Assembly: GCA_026709535.1 (NCBI GenBank)
Contig: JAPOST010000060.1
Coordinates: 1-54,068, forward strand
Reading direction: 5' to 3'
DNA: 54,068 nucleotides
Source of the DNA: Rhodospirillaceae bacterium
GTDB lineage: Bacteria; Pseudomonadota; Alphaproteobacteria; Bin65
The notes beneath the pieces are model-generated. The model saw only the letters and a program-made list of their open reading frames with translations, was not told the DNA's origin and made no database searches. Shown piece after piece: positions 22,931 to 31,193 of the stretch. Each line of letters opens with the position of its first letter. The stretch's first letter is position 1. The position numbers and the translations under genes are program-made.

Positions 22931-25597
22931 CTAGAAGTTGAGCGACACATCCCGGTGATTGGAGAGGCAGGAGGCAACGTCCGCGGCCTGATCACTGTTC
23001 AGCCGGGCTTGCAGGCGCAAACCGATGGTCTGGGCGATAGCCCTGTCATATTCGGCGATCGGTTCTGAAAGCCTGGATTTGGCCTCGTTCCGCCAAGCTA
23101 ACTCGGTTTGGAATCGTATCACCGCGTCGTTATAGTTCTTCATTGCCCTGTTGCGGTCCAGACTCCGTGCGCGCATGTGGCGTCGGGCACGGCTTAGTCG
23201 TGACTGAATGTTGCTCGTGCCGGCTACCTTGCGCATGTCCCGCTCCAAAGTGCGGATCATCTGCTCTGCCTGTTTCGGTTCTGCGCTTTCAATCAGAGAT
23301 TTGAGTCCGTCGAGCTTTGGTTTCAGCGCAGCCAGCGCCGATGCTGTATCGATCAGGCTTCGGGTTTCCTGAACGGGTCCATATGCTCTATCTGCCGTCC
23401 GGCGATATTGCAGGCGGGCATCTCGTTCCTTCTTGGTCAGCGCCGTAAACGCTTTGCGTTGCGCTTCCCACCCGGAGGGAATGCTGGCCTGCAAAGCCTT
23501 TTTTTCCGCCTCCAGATCGGCGGTACGCTCTCGGTTCGCCGCTATTGCCGACCGGTCAGGCGTTTCAGCATTTTCCAGTCGGCGCAGGGTATCGGCCTGT
23601 CTCTGGATCTTGCTGTTCAGGACCAGGATTTGCCGGTTGATTGATCTTACCTTGAGATGGGCAGGTCGATAATCCTGAATCGCAGCCATGACGGCTTTAT
23701 CGGCGGCCTCGACATCGGCCACCCGGACAAAGACATTGCGTGCACTCTGGAAAGCGTCTGTCAGGGCGGTCTGGCGGTTCTTCGGCAGATAGGAAAGTCC
23801 GGTCCCGGAAACCTTGTCGATCGACGCTACCAGTGACTGCCTGTTTTCCATCAGCAACTTGAAGTTCCGCTCCTCGATACAGCGTTGAAGTCGCGGATTT
23901 CGGGGCGGTGGCGCGTTTTCACCACTCAACGATACCCTGTTCGGCAGATAGTTCACCAGCGACGGGTACATGGCGACAATGATCAAGGCCAGCAGTTGCA
24001 AGGTTATAAAGGGTACGACGCCCTTGTACATCTGGGTCGTCTTGACCGAGGCTGGTGCAACGCCACGCAAATAGAAGAGTGCGAAGCCGAAAGGCGGGGT
24101 CAGGAACGAGGTCTGGATGTTGACGCCGATCATGACGCCCAACCAGACGGCCGTGACGTTCGCCGAAGGGTCAGCCAGAAGGATCGGTGCGATGATCGGC
24201 ACCACCACCACTGCGATTTCGATAAAATCCAGAAAGAAGCCCAGGAGAAAGATCACGGCCATGACGAGAGCGAACTTCGCCAGAAAGCCTCCAGGCAGGC
24301 CAAACAGGAATTCACGCACCAGTTCTTCGCCACCGAAGGCGCGGAAGGCGGATGTCAGCATGGCCGCGCCAATCAGAATGATGAAGACCAGCGAAGTTGT
24401 TTTCGCCGTCTCGACCATGACGTAACGCAGCGTGTCGTTGGTGTTGAAAACACGCCAGCCGCTCCACACCAACGAGATGACCAGCAAGCTTACGGCTAGC
24501 GACGCCAGGATGACAGCCGTTATGTCGTCAGACGTCACGATATTCTTGACGTTGATGTTGTAGATGGACAGCAGCACCAGGATCGCGATGATCGACAGGA
24601 TTGCCAGAATTGACGGGTAGAATGCCGATCGTTCGCCTTCCCGAAGCCTGTAGCCTGCCATGATCATGGCGCCGGCCGCGCCAATGGCGCCGGCCTGGTT
24701 CACGGTGGCGATACCGGTCAGGATCGACCCCAGAACGGCAAAAATCAGCGTCAACGGCGGCACCAGGACGATCAGGACCCGTTTTGCAAAAGCGAAGTCG
24801 AAGCTGCCCTCACGGGCGACTGGCGGCGCCATCTTCGGCCGGATGATTGCGGTGACCAGTATGAAGCCGATGTAGAGGCCTACCAGGACCATGCCAGGCA
24901 GGAACGCGCCGAGGAACATGTCGCCGGCGCTGGCTGAAGTCAGCCCATACTCGCTCGGCATGGCGCTGGCTCCGGTGACGGCCTTGTATTCAGCCTGCCG
25001 CAACGTCAGCGCCTGGTCCGTGGCATTCGACAACTGATCGGCAAGGATGATCAGCACGATGGAGGGAGGAATGATCTGCCCCAGGGTGCCGGAGGCGCTG
25101 ATCGTTCCGGTGGCAAGCGCAGGGCTGTATCTGTTGCGCAGCATGACTGGAAGAGAAATCAGACCCATCGCCACGACTGTAGCGCCGACAATACCCGTCG
25201 TGGCTGCAAGGAGTGCGCCGACTAAAACCACTGAAATACCGAGGCCACCCGGAATTCGTCCGAACAACTGAGCCATTGTTACAAGGAGGTCTTCGGCAAT
25301 CTTCGACCGCTCCAGCATGATCCCCATGAATACGAAGAGCGGGATTGCAATCAGTGTGTCTCGTTCAGCGTCCCAGTAAATGCCTCTGAAGTTGGATACG
25401 CCAGCGTTCAGCCACTCGATCGGTCCTCCGGTGTGGAAGAAACTCGATTCGTCTCCAGTGAAGATGACTCCAGTGATTGTCGCGATCAGGATTGTCAGGA
25501 TCGCTGAGCCAGGGAGCGCAAAGGCCACCGGATAGCCGGAGGCCAGCGCACCGGCCATCAGAATCACGAGAAGCAGGAGGAAGAGAATTTCCATCAC
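22931..25597 (-). CDS. TRAP transporter large permease (DctM/DctQM family) with long C-terminal extension
   Basis: An 888-residue protein. Residues ~1-540 are a DctM-type sodium-driven TRAP permease: GYPVAFALPGSA, IPLFVFMGIMLERS, GTISASGTLGQIIPPSIVLIIL, and a C-terminal FLTPPFGFALFYLRGV. After the last membrane helix (about residue 550) comes a ~340-residue, highly charged, mostly helical tail rich in Arg, Ala, Glu and Gln, such as RRLENAETPDRSAIAANRE and RLSRARRHMRARS, with coiled-coil character. Normal DctM proteins are ~430-630 residues. The tail has no domain that I recognise. It is the last gene of the TRAP operon, 33 bases after the small permease. Confidence 0.9.
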   Translation of the reverse strand: MMEILFLLLLVILMAGALASGYPVAFALPGSAILTILIATITGVIFTGDESSFFHTGGPIEWLNAGVSNFRGIYWDAERDTLIAIPLFVFMGIMLERSKIAEDLLVTMAQLFGRIPGGLGISVVLVGALLAATTGIVGATVVAMGLISLPVMLRNRYSPALATGTISASGTLGQIIPPSIVLIILADQLSNATDQALTLRQAEYKAVTGASAMPSEYGLTSASAGDMFLGAFLPGMVLVGLYIGFILVTAIIRPKMAPPVAREGSFDFAFAKRVLIVLVPPLTLIFAVLGSILTGIATVNQAGAIGAAGAMIMAGYRLREGERSAFYPSILAILSIIAILVLLSIYNINVKNIVTSDDITAVILASLAVSLLVISLVWSGWRVFNTNDTLRYVMVETAKTTSLVFIILIGAAMLTSAFRAFGGEELVREFLFGLPGGFLAKFALVMAVIFLLGFFLDFIEIAVVVVPIIAPILLADPSANVTAVWLGVMIGVNIQTSFLTPPFGFALFYLRGVAPASVKTTQMYKGVVPFITLQLLALIIVAMYPSLVNYLPNRVSLSGENAPPPRNPRLQRCIEERNFKLLMENRQSLVASIDKVSGTGLSYLPKNRQTALTDAFQSARNVFVRVADVEAADKAVMAAIQDYRPAHLKVRSINRQILVLNSKIQRQADTLRRLENAETPDRSAIAANRERTADLEAEKKALQASIPSGWEAQRKAFTALTKKERDARLQYRRTADRAYGPVQETRSLIDTASALAALKPKLDGLKSLIESAEPKQAEQMIRTLERDMRKVAGTSNIQSRLSRARRHMRARSLDRNRAMKNYNDAVIRFQTELAWRNEAKSRLSEPIAEYDRAIAQTIGLRLQARLNSDQAADVASCLSNHRDVSLNF

Positions 25598-25630
25598 GCG
25601 GCCCCTCGTCGTACCGGCGCTCGGTCAGCC

Positions 25631-26698
25631 TCAGGAGTGCGCATCTTCTTCTGCAGTACTAGCGGGCGCATCTTTCTCTTGCAGCAGGACACCGGCGTTG
25701 GACAGAAGAGACGCCATGAACTCAATCAGCATCGTTACGGCAAAGACCAGCAGGTAGCCGGCCAACATGTATTTGACATAGAGGCCAAAACCGCTTTGAG
25801 AGACTTCAAAGCTCTGAAGAGGGCCGCTGATCACACTGAACTTGTTGGCCAAGCCCATCGTGAGTACGACCCAGCACATGATCCCACCGAGAAAGACGGA
25901 CCCCAGCGCATTGACCCAAGCCCTTTTCCGCGGCCCGAATCCCGAATACAGAACGTCTACCCGCACATGTCCTTCGTGCAACAAGGTATAGGCGCTCGCA
26001 AACAGGAACAGGCCAGCGTACCAGAAGCGGACAAGATCCGCCATAAAGGCTTGCTCATACGAAAAGATGAAGCGCAGAATGACGATCTGCAATTCAGCAA
26101 CCACAACCAGCAATGCCAACCAGGTGAAACCGACGGTCCTGGAAAAAAGGGAGATTGCCATCCCGACAAGGATCAGCGGTATGTGGACAAACTGGCCTCG
26201 GAACGACGACCTTCCGAGATCCTGTGCAAGTTTCTTGCCGACAACATCAGGGAGCACGCCTTCCACACGAAGAAACGAAATCGCCGCATCGGTCAAGCCA
26301 ACCAGCAGGACGGACCAGAAGGCCGCTCGCGCAATGTAGGCGCCGATTGCCGACAGCCATTGAGCATCAGTGTGCAGGGTCTTTGATCGCGTCCGCAACA
26401 CATAAAATGCAATAATAGCGACTGTGCCGATATAGGCTGCCGCCTGGAGCCACGCCAAAATCAGGCTGTCGCCCAGAGACTTATTGGGCGCTTCGAAGCC
26501 AAACAGGCCTGCCGAGCCAAGCAACGCAGCAATTCCCGGCCAATCCTGCCAGAAGAGCAAATAAGCGTTGACGATATACACAAAGCTCAACAAAGCGGCC
26601 GAAAGCGCGAATATGCGCAGCGTTGGCTGCAGTTTGCCTGCGGCAGCGATCGCAGTTGCTCGCAGAGCGCCCGAATCGGCAGTCGGCGCTATTGTCAT
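25631..26698 (-). CDS. TRAP transporter small permease (DctQ type, long form)
   Basis: A 355-residue membrane protein. ATG 26698 (MTIAPTADSG) is preferred over a TTG 42 bases upstream. The C-terminal half holds the DctQ domain: FWYAGLFLFASAYTLLHEGHVRVDVLYSGFGPRKRAWV. The N-terminal half adds about four more hydrophobic segments (FALSAALLSFVYIVNAYLLF and others) not found in the usual 160-220-residue DctQ. It forms the membrane unit with the large permease. Ends in an acidic tail. Confidence 0.88.
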   Translation of the reverse strand: MTIAPTADSGALRATAIAAAGKLQPTLRIFALSAALLSFVYIVNAYLLFWQDWPGIAALLGSAGLFGFEAPNKSLGDSLILAWLQAAAYIGTVAIIAFYVLRTRSKTLHTDAQWLSAIGAYIARAAFWSVLLVGLTDAAISFLRVEGVLPDVVGKKLAQDLGRSSFRGQFVHIPLILVGMAISLFSRTVGFTWLALLVVVAELQIVILRFIFSYEQAFMADLVRFWYAGLFLFASAYTLLHEGHVRVDVLYSGFGPRKRAWVNALGSVFLGGIMCWVVLTMGLANKFSVISGPLQSFEVSQSGFGLYVKYMLAGYLLVFAVTMLIEFMASLLSNAGVLLQEKDAPASTAEEDAHS

Positions 26699-26770
26699 GA
26701 AAATCGGCTCAATAAACTGAACGCCATGATCAGTCGCCAAACCGGTGCGGCTTGGTCAAGACGAACGACA

Positions 26771-26802
26771 GGGAGCAGTTGACGCAACGGTCAACTGCTC
26801 CC
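26771..26802 (-). terminator. 13-bp perfect hairpin between dctP and dctQ genes
   Basis: GGGAGCAGTTGAC (26771-26783) and GTCAACTGCTCCC (26790-26802) pair perfectly around a 6-base loop. It lies 24 bases after the stop of the binding-protein gene on the transcribed strand and has no T run. It is better read as an RNA-stability element or leaky attenuator that raises binding-protein level over permease level than as a full terminator. Confidence 0.65.
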
Positions 26803-26826
26803 TCGATCATTCGACCTGTCACCTGA

Positions 26827-27918
26827 CTAGACGCCGATGACTCGGTTCCGTTGCGCCAAGTATGCCTGATCGGAAATCTTGGTCCAGGCTCCCAGCTCGA
26901 CACGCGCCTTTCGGAAGCTGTCATCGACTTCCTTTGCGAGAGCGCTGTGCGAACGAGTTGCTTCGAAGACTTCTTCCGCACCCCTGCCGAACGCATCGTA
27001 CACGTCGTCATTGAACTGTCGCAGATTGACGCCATGATCCTTGATCAGTTCCTGCAAGGCCTTACCGGACTTGGCATTGAACTCGGCCATCATGATATCG
27101 TTTTCGGCCGCAGCCAGCCCTTCGATGATGATCTGATCGTTCTTCGAGAGCTTGCCCCACCAGGATGCGTTCATGCCCAGCGCCAGCATTGCGCCCGGTT
27201 CGTGCATGCCCGGGTAGTAATAGTACTTGGCGGCTTCGTAGAACTTCATGAACTTGTCGTTCCAGGGGCCGACCCATTCGGTGGCGTCAATCGCGCCGGA
27301 CACCAGGTTTTCATAGATTTGGCCACCCGGCAGGGATACTGGCGAGGCACCGAGTTTGGCCATGACGTCTCCGCCCAGCCCCGGAATACGCATCTTCAGC
27401 CCCTTCAGATCGTCGGCGCTGTTGATTTCCTTGCGGAACCAACCGCCCATCTGGCAACCGGTTGAACCGGCGCGAACACACTTGAGGCCAAAGTTGCCGG
27501 CAACCTTGTCCCAAAGCTGCTGTCCGCCACCCCACTGGATCCAGGCGTTTATTTCGGTGTAGGTCATGCCGAACGGCACGGATGTGAAGTAAGCCCAAGC
27601 CGGGTGTTTACCTTTCCAGTAGTAATCTGCGGCATGGTACATCTGGGCCTTGCCGGATGCGACTTCGTCGAACGAGGCAAACGCACCAACCTTTTCGCCA
27701 GCGGCGTAGTAGGTGACCGATATCCTGCCGTCCGTGGCGTCATTGATTCGCTTGGCCAACCGTTGGGCACCTGTACCCAAGCCGGGGAAATCCCTCGGCC
27801 AGGTTGTCACCATGACAGCGTTGATCTTTTTCTGGGCAAGTGCGGGCTTCGGCAAGGTGCTGGCGGCGACGGTTGCGCCTGCTGCTGCTGCTCCCGAAAG
27901 GAAAATACGACGTTTCAT
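26827..27918 (-). CDS. TRAP transporter substrate-binding protein (DctP/TakP family)
   Basis: A 363-residue periplasmic receptor. The start MKRRIFLSGAAAAGATVAAS is a Tat-like signal (RR plus F-L-S-G) ending near ALA. Then come KINAVMVTTWPRDFPGLGTGAQRLAKRI, DDLKGLKMRIPGLGGDVMAKLG with the conserved arginine that binds a carboxylate, and GAIDATEWVGPWND, typical of 2-oxoacid/TakP-like receptors. It delivers an organic anion to the DctQ/DctM membrane unit. The ligand cannot be fixed by sequence. First gene of its operon. Confidence 0.93.
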   Translation of the reverse strand: MKRRIFLSGAAAAGATVAASTLPKPALAQKKINAVMVTTWPRDFPGLGTGAQRLAKRINDATDGRISVTYYAAGEKVGAFASFDEVASGKAQMYHAADYYWKGKHPAWAYFTSVPFGMTYTEINAWIQWGGGQQLWDKVAGNFGLKCVRAGSTGCQMGGWFRKEINSADDLKGLKMRIPGLGGDVMAKLGASPVSLPGGQIYENLVSGAIDATEWVGPWNDKFMKFYEAAKYYYYPGMHEPGAMLALGMNASWWGKLSKNDQIIIEGLAAAENDIMMAEFNAKSGKALQELIKDHGVNLRQFNDDVYDAFGRGAEEVFEATRSHSALAKEVDDSFRKARVELGAWTKISDQAYLAQRNRVIGV

Positions 27919-28212
27919 GAACAGTCCTCTTTGACTGGTTGAGTCTCCCTAATGCAATTGTACCCTCATGAATCAGGCTGGCTTGCCTGCCCGATTTCCC
28001 GGTACGCGATGTATCGCCAAAACCCTTTCAGCTTTGACAACTCATCGTAATGCGATCGGCATCATAGGCCGATCTCATGGATTGGCAATATCTATCTAAA
28101 GACCTGTCGAGAACATTCTGCATGGTCCGGTTCAGGTCCCATGCCGATTGTCGGCTTCGGTTGGGGGCTGTTGCGTTCGCGCGGCCTTCACGGTGGTGTT
28201 CGGATTGGTTCG
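27919..28212. other. Intergenic region upstream of the TRAP operon
   Basis: No convincing gene. It must contain the leftward promoter for the TRAP binding-protein gene. I see no repeat or palindrome of note. Confidence 0.4.
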
Positions 28213-28401
28213 CTATCGTCCCGGTCGCGGGCGTTCCGTCGGGACATTCGTGCCTCCGACCCCTGGCTCGGGCGGGATGTGCAGCACCGGGCCGGGCTCC
28301 TCTTGACGAACCCGGGACGAACCGAGCGTCGTGCTTGGGGATGCCCCCTTCGGGAACCGGTTGGCCTTGTCCACGGTGGCGATCCCCGTGAAGCGGCTCA
28401 T
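28213..28401 (-). CDS. Possible small protein with a strong ribosome-binding site, unknown
   Basis: A 62-codon frame starting at ATG 28401 is preceded by GGAGGAAGG five bases upstream, one of the best Shine-Dalgarno sites in the window. The product is hydrophilic and proline-rich (PGPVLHIPPEPGVGG), with no signal peptide, membrane helix or family that I recognise. The frame is open further upstream but without protein-like texture. It could be the remnant of a longer mobile-element gene. Reported for its start signal only. Confidence 0.3.
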   Translation of the reverse strand: MSRFTGIATVDKANRFPKGASPSTTLGSSRVRQEEPGPVLHIPPEPGVGGTNVPTERPRPGR

Positions 28402-28720
28402 GGTGCCTTCCTCCGGCACAAGGAAGGCCGGGGATATCCGGGTGTTGGCGTCACGACCAGATCCCGCCACTGAGGTGTGGACCCCTCTTGGTGCAGTGTC
28501 AGCCGCACTTGTGTGAAGCCGGGGTGAGCCACCGGCTTTTCGGGGAATGGCCCCGGGCGTACGGTCCCGGAACCGGCGATCGTGCAGACCTGCCACCCTC
28601 GCTGCCGCAGGGCGCCGCGAGCAAATATAGTCGAACGTCCTGCAGCACCGGAACCCGACAGATCGCATGTTACTCGAACCGGCCATATCGCATGTTAGCG
28701 ACATTGCTGTCGAAGAGCGC

Positions 28721-28749
28721 TTGACTGTTATGTGTCTTTGGTTTAGGCT
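28721..28749 (+). promoter_or_regulatory. Candidate sigma-70 promoter for the lipoprotein gene
   Basis: TTGACT (28721-28726), a 17-base spacer and TAGGCT (28744-28749). The -35 is strong and the -10 is partial. It sits immediately before the 13-bp repeat array, which would then be transcribed as the leader of the lipoprotein mRNA. The sequence 28402-28720 before it shows no gene. Confidence 0.4.
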
Positions 28750-28761
28750 TGATGGCAATCT

Positions 28762-28871
28762 CTCAATGGGGCCTCTCAATGGGGCCTCTCAATGGGGCCT
28801 CTCAATGGGGCCTCTCAATGGGGCCTCTCAATGGGGCCTCTCAATGGGGCCTCTCAATGGGGCCTCTCAAT
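28762..28871 (+). repeat. 13-bp tandem repeat, 8 perfect copies plus a partial
   Basis: The unit CTCAATGGGGCCT is repeated eight times without a mismatch from 28762 to 28865, then CTCAAT (28866-28871). It ends 6 bases before the AGGAGG ribosome site of the lipoprotein gene. The unit is not a multiple of three and contains one ATG. Perfect identity suggests recent or ongoing slippage. Confidence 0.97.
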
Positions 28872-28891
28872 AAGTACAGGAGGCCCTGTCC

Positions 28892-29353
28892 ATGTCCTTT
28901 CACGACACCATCCGTCAATTCCCGTCCCGCCTGGATGCTCCGCGTCTTGGAATGGTCGTCGCAGCCCTTGCGGCCATCACAATCGGGGGTTGTACAGCAC
29001 ATCAAAACAACTCTGCCGCCGTTCCTGCGCCAGCCGCAACAGCAGCAGCTGCGACTGACTGGAAGCGAGTCAAAACCCTTGACGAATTCTCCGGCAGCAT
29101 TGTCGGCAAGAAGCTCGTCACCTCGATCAGCGAGCAGATTTTCCACGCCGACGGTACCAGCACCGGTACTTACAAGGGTTACAAGGTCAAGGGAACGTGG
29201 TGGTGGCAGACGGATACCTACTGCCAGGAGATGGGTGTCGTGAACCGGGGCAGCAGGAGGGATTGCGGCAGAACCATCGCCGTTCAGGACAACAAAGCTC
29301 ATGTCACGCGCGGCGACGGCTCGAAATACATCGCCACAATCATGCAGAAGTAG
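28892..29353 (+). CDS. Small predicted lipoprotein of unknown function
   Basis: A 153-residue protein with a lipoprotein signal: a hydrophobic stretch MVVAALAAITIGGC with lipobox IGGC, lipid on the cysteine near residue 34. An Ala/Pro-rich linker precedes a compact domain containing FSGSIVGKKL, FHADGTSTGTYKGYKVKGTWWW, YCQEM and RRDCGRTI, with an adenylate-like beta pattern seen in many small alphaproteobacterial secreted proteins. Two later cysteines could pair. AGGAGG (28878-28883) gives a strong start at 28892, placed straight after the 13-bp repeat array. The function is unknown to me. Confidence 0.75.
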   Translation: MSFHDTIRQFPSRLDAPRLGMVVAALAAITIGGCTAHQNNSAAVPAPAATAAAATDWKRVKTLDEFSGSIVGKKLVTSISEQIFHADGTSTGTYKGYKVKGTWWWQTDTYCQEMGVVNRGSRRDCGRTIAVQDNKAHVTRGDGSKYIATIMQK

Positions 29354-29430
29354 CAACTGTCTTTTAGCCATGACCTCTGCAGGAGGGCCTCTGATTTTCC
29401 GGTGGTTTGCCGGACCTAGGCATTCTGTCT

Positions 29431-29454
29431 GGCCCGCTGCCCTTTCAGCGGGCC
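29431..29454 (+). terminator. GC-rich hairpin after the lipoprotein gene
   Basis: GGCCCGCTG (29431-29439) pairs with CAGCGGGCC (29446-29454), 9 bp, loop CCCTTT. It lies 78 bases after the lipoprotein stop. There is no T run, so termination by this hairpin alone is uncertain. Confidence 0.45.
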
Positions 29455-29848
29455 CGGCGGGCTTGTCGGGTCTGGTTCATGTGATGGCCGGAGGCCCCAT
29501 TGAGTGGCGATCCTGTCGGTGGCCTCGAGCAGGCTCTGCCCATGCTCTTCGATCCGGCTGACAGACCCCGGTCGGATGGGCGTCAGATACGCCGCCCTTC
29601 ACCCCGGATGGCGAACAGGCAAGGGGTCGTCTCGTCCGCAACTGGTGCAGACAAGGCGCACCGGTTGCGGGTCGCTCAGCCCGTACCGCTGTCCGAATTG
29701 GCAGGCACCTCAACGGAACCGGGGGATCGTCACCCTGAGGCCCCGGATCCGAACGCCCTGGGCCACGCGAAACCATAACACGTCCTGGAAGCAGACGGAA
29801 TCACGTCTTTCAATCATACAGATTCTAATTTGAGGTTATCTTAACTTG
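29455..29848. other. Degenerate stretch with an inverted copy of the 13-bp repeat unit
   Basis: No intact gene. On the - strand a broken frame reads RYGLSDPQPVRLVCTSCG then DPLPVRHPG, like a small zinc-ribbon protein interrupted by stops; family not known. At 29492-29504 the exact complement of the repeat unit (AGGCCCCATTGAG) occurs once, on the opposite strand to the array. The last 60 bases are AT-richer and probably hold the promoter of the next gene. Confidence 0.4.
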
Positions 29849-31183
29849 ATGTTGAAGCAAATTGTAGAGGGCAATCGCCGCGCCATCCTGATCTTTGCAA
29901 TTGGCATGAGTAGCTTTCTCGCTACAGTAACACCCGGTCAAGCATCGCCCTACGGAACTGTGTATGACTCAGCGTTCAAGGCGATGCTTCAGAACCCGAC
30001 CGACCTCGATATCACATTCAAATTTGCCATGATTGCCCGGCGCGCGGGTGACCTCGAAGGCGCGATCGGTGCCCTAGAGCGTATGCTGATTTACAATCGC
30101 GATTTACCGATCATTTACTTCGAACTAGCTCGGCTCTACGCTGGCCTTGGTTCGACCGAAGCTGCAAAACGCTATTACCGTTCCGCTTTGCGTTACAAGC
30201 CGCCGCCAAGAATCCGGGCAACTATCGAGGCAGCGCTTACGCGTCTGGAAACAGACTCGAAACCAAGTTCGTTCTCCGGATCAATATTTTCTGGATTCCA
30301 GTATCAGACAAACGCAATTTTTGCTCCGGATGATCCTCAAGTCAAAGTCAGGGGCAATACTGCCAGATTGGCTGACGAATTTCTCGCGCAATCCGATGTC
30401 AACGGCATAATCTCAGCACAGCTTACTCACCGATATGATCTCGGCAGGGATCCGGCTGTATTCATTGTGAGTGAATTGCAGTTGTACGGCTCTCGACAGC
30501 GGAAATTTGATAGGAATGACATTGATCTTTTTTCGGCGACTTTCGGGCCAGCATTTTCGCTGACAGGAAATACGGTCGTTCGACCCTTTCTTCGCGGCGA
30601 TTGGATTCTGCTGGACAGTGCAACTTTCTATCGGTCTTTCGGCGGCGGAATCCGGTTCAATGAGGCACGGCCCGGCAAGAGCTTGTCGAGCTATTTCGTG
30701 GAAGCTGTGCTGCTTCATCGTGATTTCAGGAACAGCGCGCGTTCGCCGCTGCTTGATCATCGCAACGGCCTGATTGTTTCTGTCCGGAGCGGGTTAAGGA
30801 TTAAACTGACCTCGTCACTGACATTAAACGGTTTCGGCAAACTCGAGCACAAAGTCGGCAAAGCTGAATATGAATCGTTTACGGGAGGCAATCTCGGCAC
30901 GACGATTGTGCATCGCTTGCCAGCGCCGATTGGCCGAAGGGCATGGAATGTTTCTGTCACAGGCGAAGCTGGTATTCGTCATTACGCCGCTCCTGATCCG
31001 ACGGTCGATCCTGACAATAACCGTGAGGACACGAATATCGCTATCGCTTTCAGCCTCGGCATACCGTTGAACCATAGTTTCTCGTTTACGGTTCAGGTTC
31101 GTCAGTCGTGGCGGATGTCGAATCTGCCCAACTTCGAATTTGACAATACGTCCTTTCTCACCGGCTTTCTGATCCATCTCTAG
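29849..31183 (+). CDS. Slam-like outer-membrane protein: TPR domain plus beta-barrel
   Basis: A 444-residue secreted protein. A signal peptide (~1-34, ending near QAS) is followed by a short TPR region (DLEGAIGALERMLIYNRDLPIIYFELARLYAGLGSTEAAKRYY). From ~145 on are alternating amphipathic strands ending FLIHL, as in a transmembrane beta-barrel with a C-terminal aromatic/leucine signature. TPR plus ~14-strand barrel is the layout of surface lipoprotein assembly modulators (Slam, DUF560), which move TbpB-like proteins to the cell surface. The next gene, 10 bases on, encodes a protein with such a barrel at its C-terminus, which supports the call. ATG 29849 is preferred to the TTG just before it. 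Confidence 0.65.
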   Translation: MLKQIVEGNRRAILIFAIGMSSFLATVTPGQASPYGTVYDSAFKAMLQNPTDLDITFKFAMIARRAGDLEGAIGALERMLIYNRDLPIIYFELARLYAGLGSTEAAKRYYRSALRYKPPPRIRATIEAALTRLETDSKPSSFSGSIFSGFQYQTNAIFAPDDPQVKVRGNTARLADEFLAQSDVNGIISAQLTHRYDLGRDPAVFIVSELQLYGSRQRKFDRNDIDLFSATFGPAFSLTGNTVVRPFLRGDWILLDSATFYRSFGGGIRFNEARPGKSLSSYFVEAVLLHRDFRNSARSPLLDHRNGLIVSVRSGLRIKLTSSLTLNGFGKLEHKVGKAEYESFTGGNLGTTIVHRLPAPIGRRAWNVSVTGEAGIRHYAAPDPTVDPDNNREDTNIAIAFSLGIPLNHSFSFTVQVRQSWRMSNLPNFEFDNTSFLTGFLIHL

Positions 31184-31193
31184 GAGTTTGATC

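Noticed and set aside
28402-28720. Retron, group II intron or integron leader
   Set aside because: GC-rich, hairpin-prone sequence but no reverse transcriptase, integrase or domain V-like motif was found in the window.
28762-28871. CRISPR array
   Set aside because: The 13-bp units are directly adjacent with no spacers, and no cas genes are nearby; this is a simple tandem repeat.
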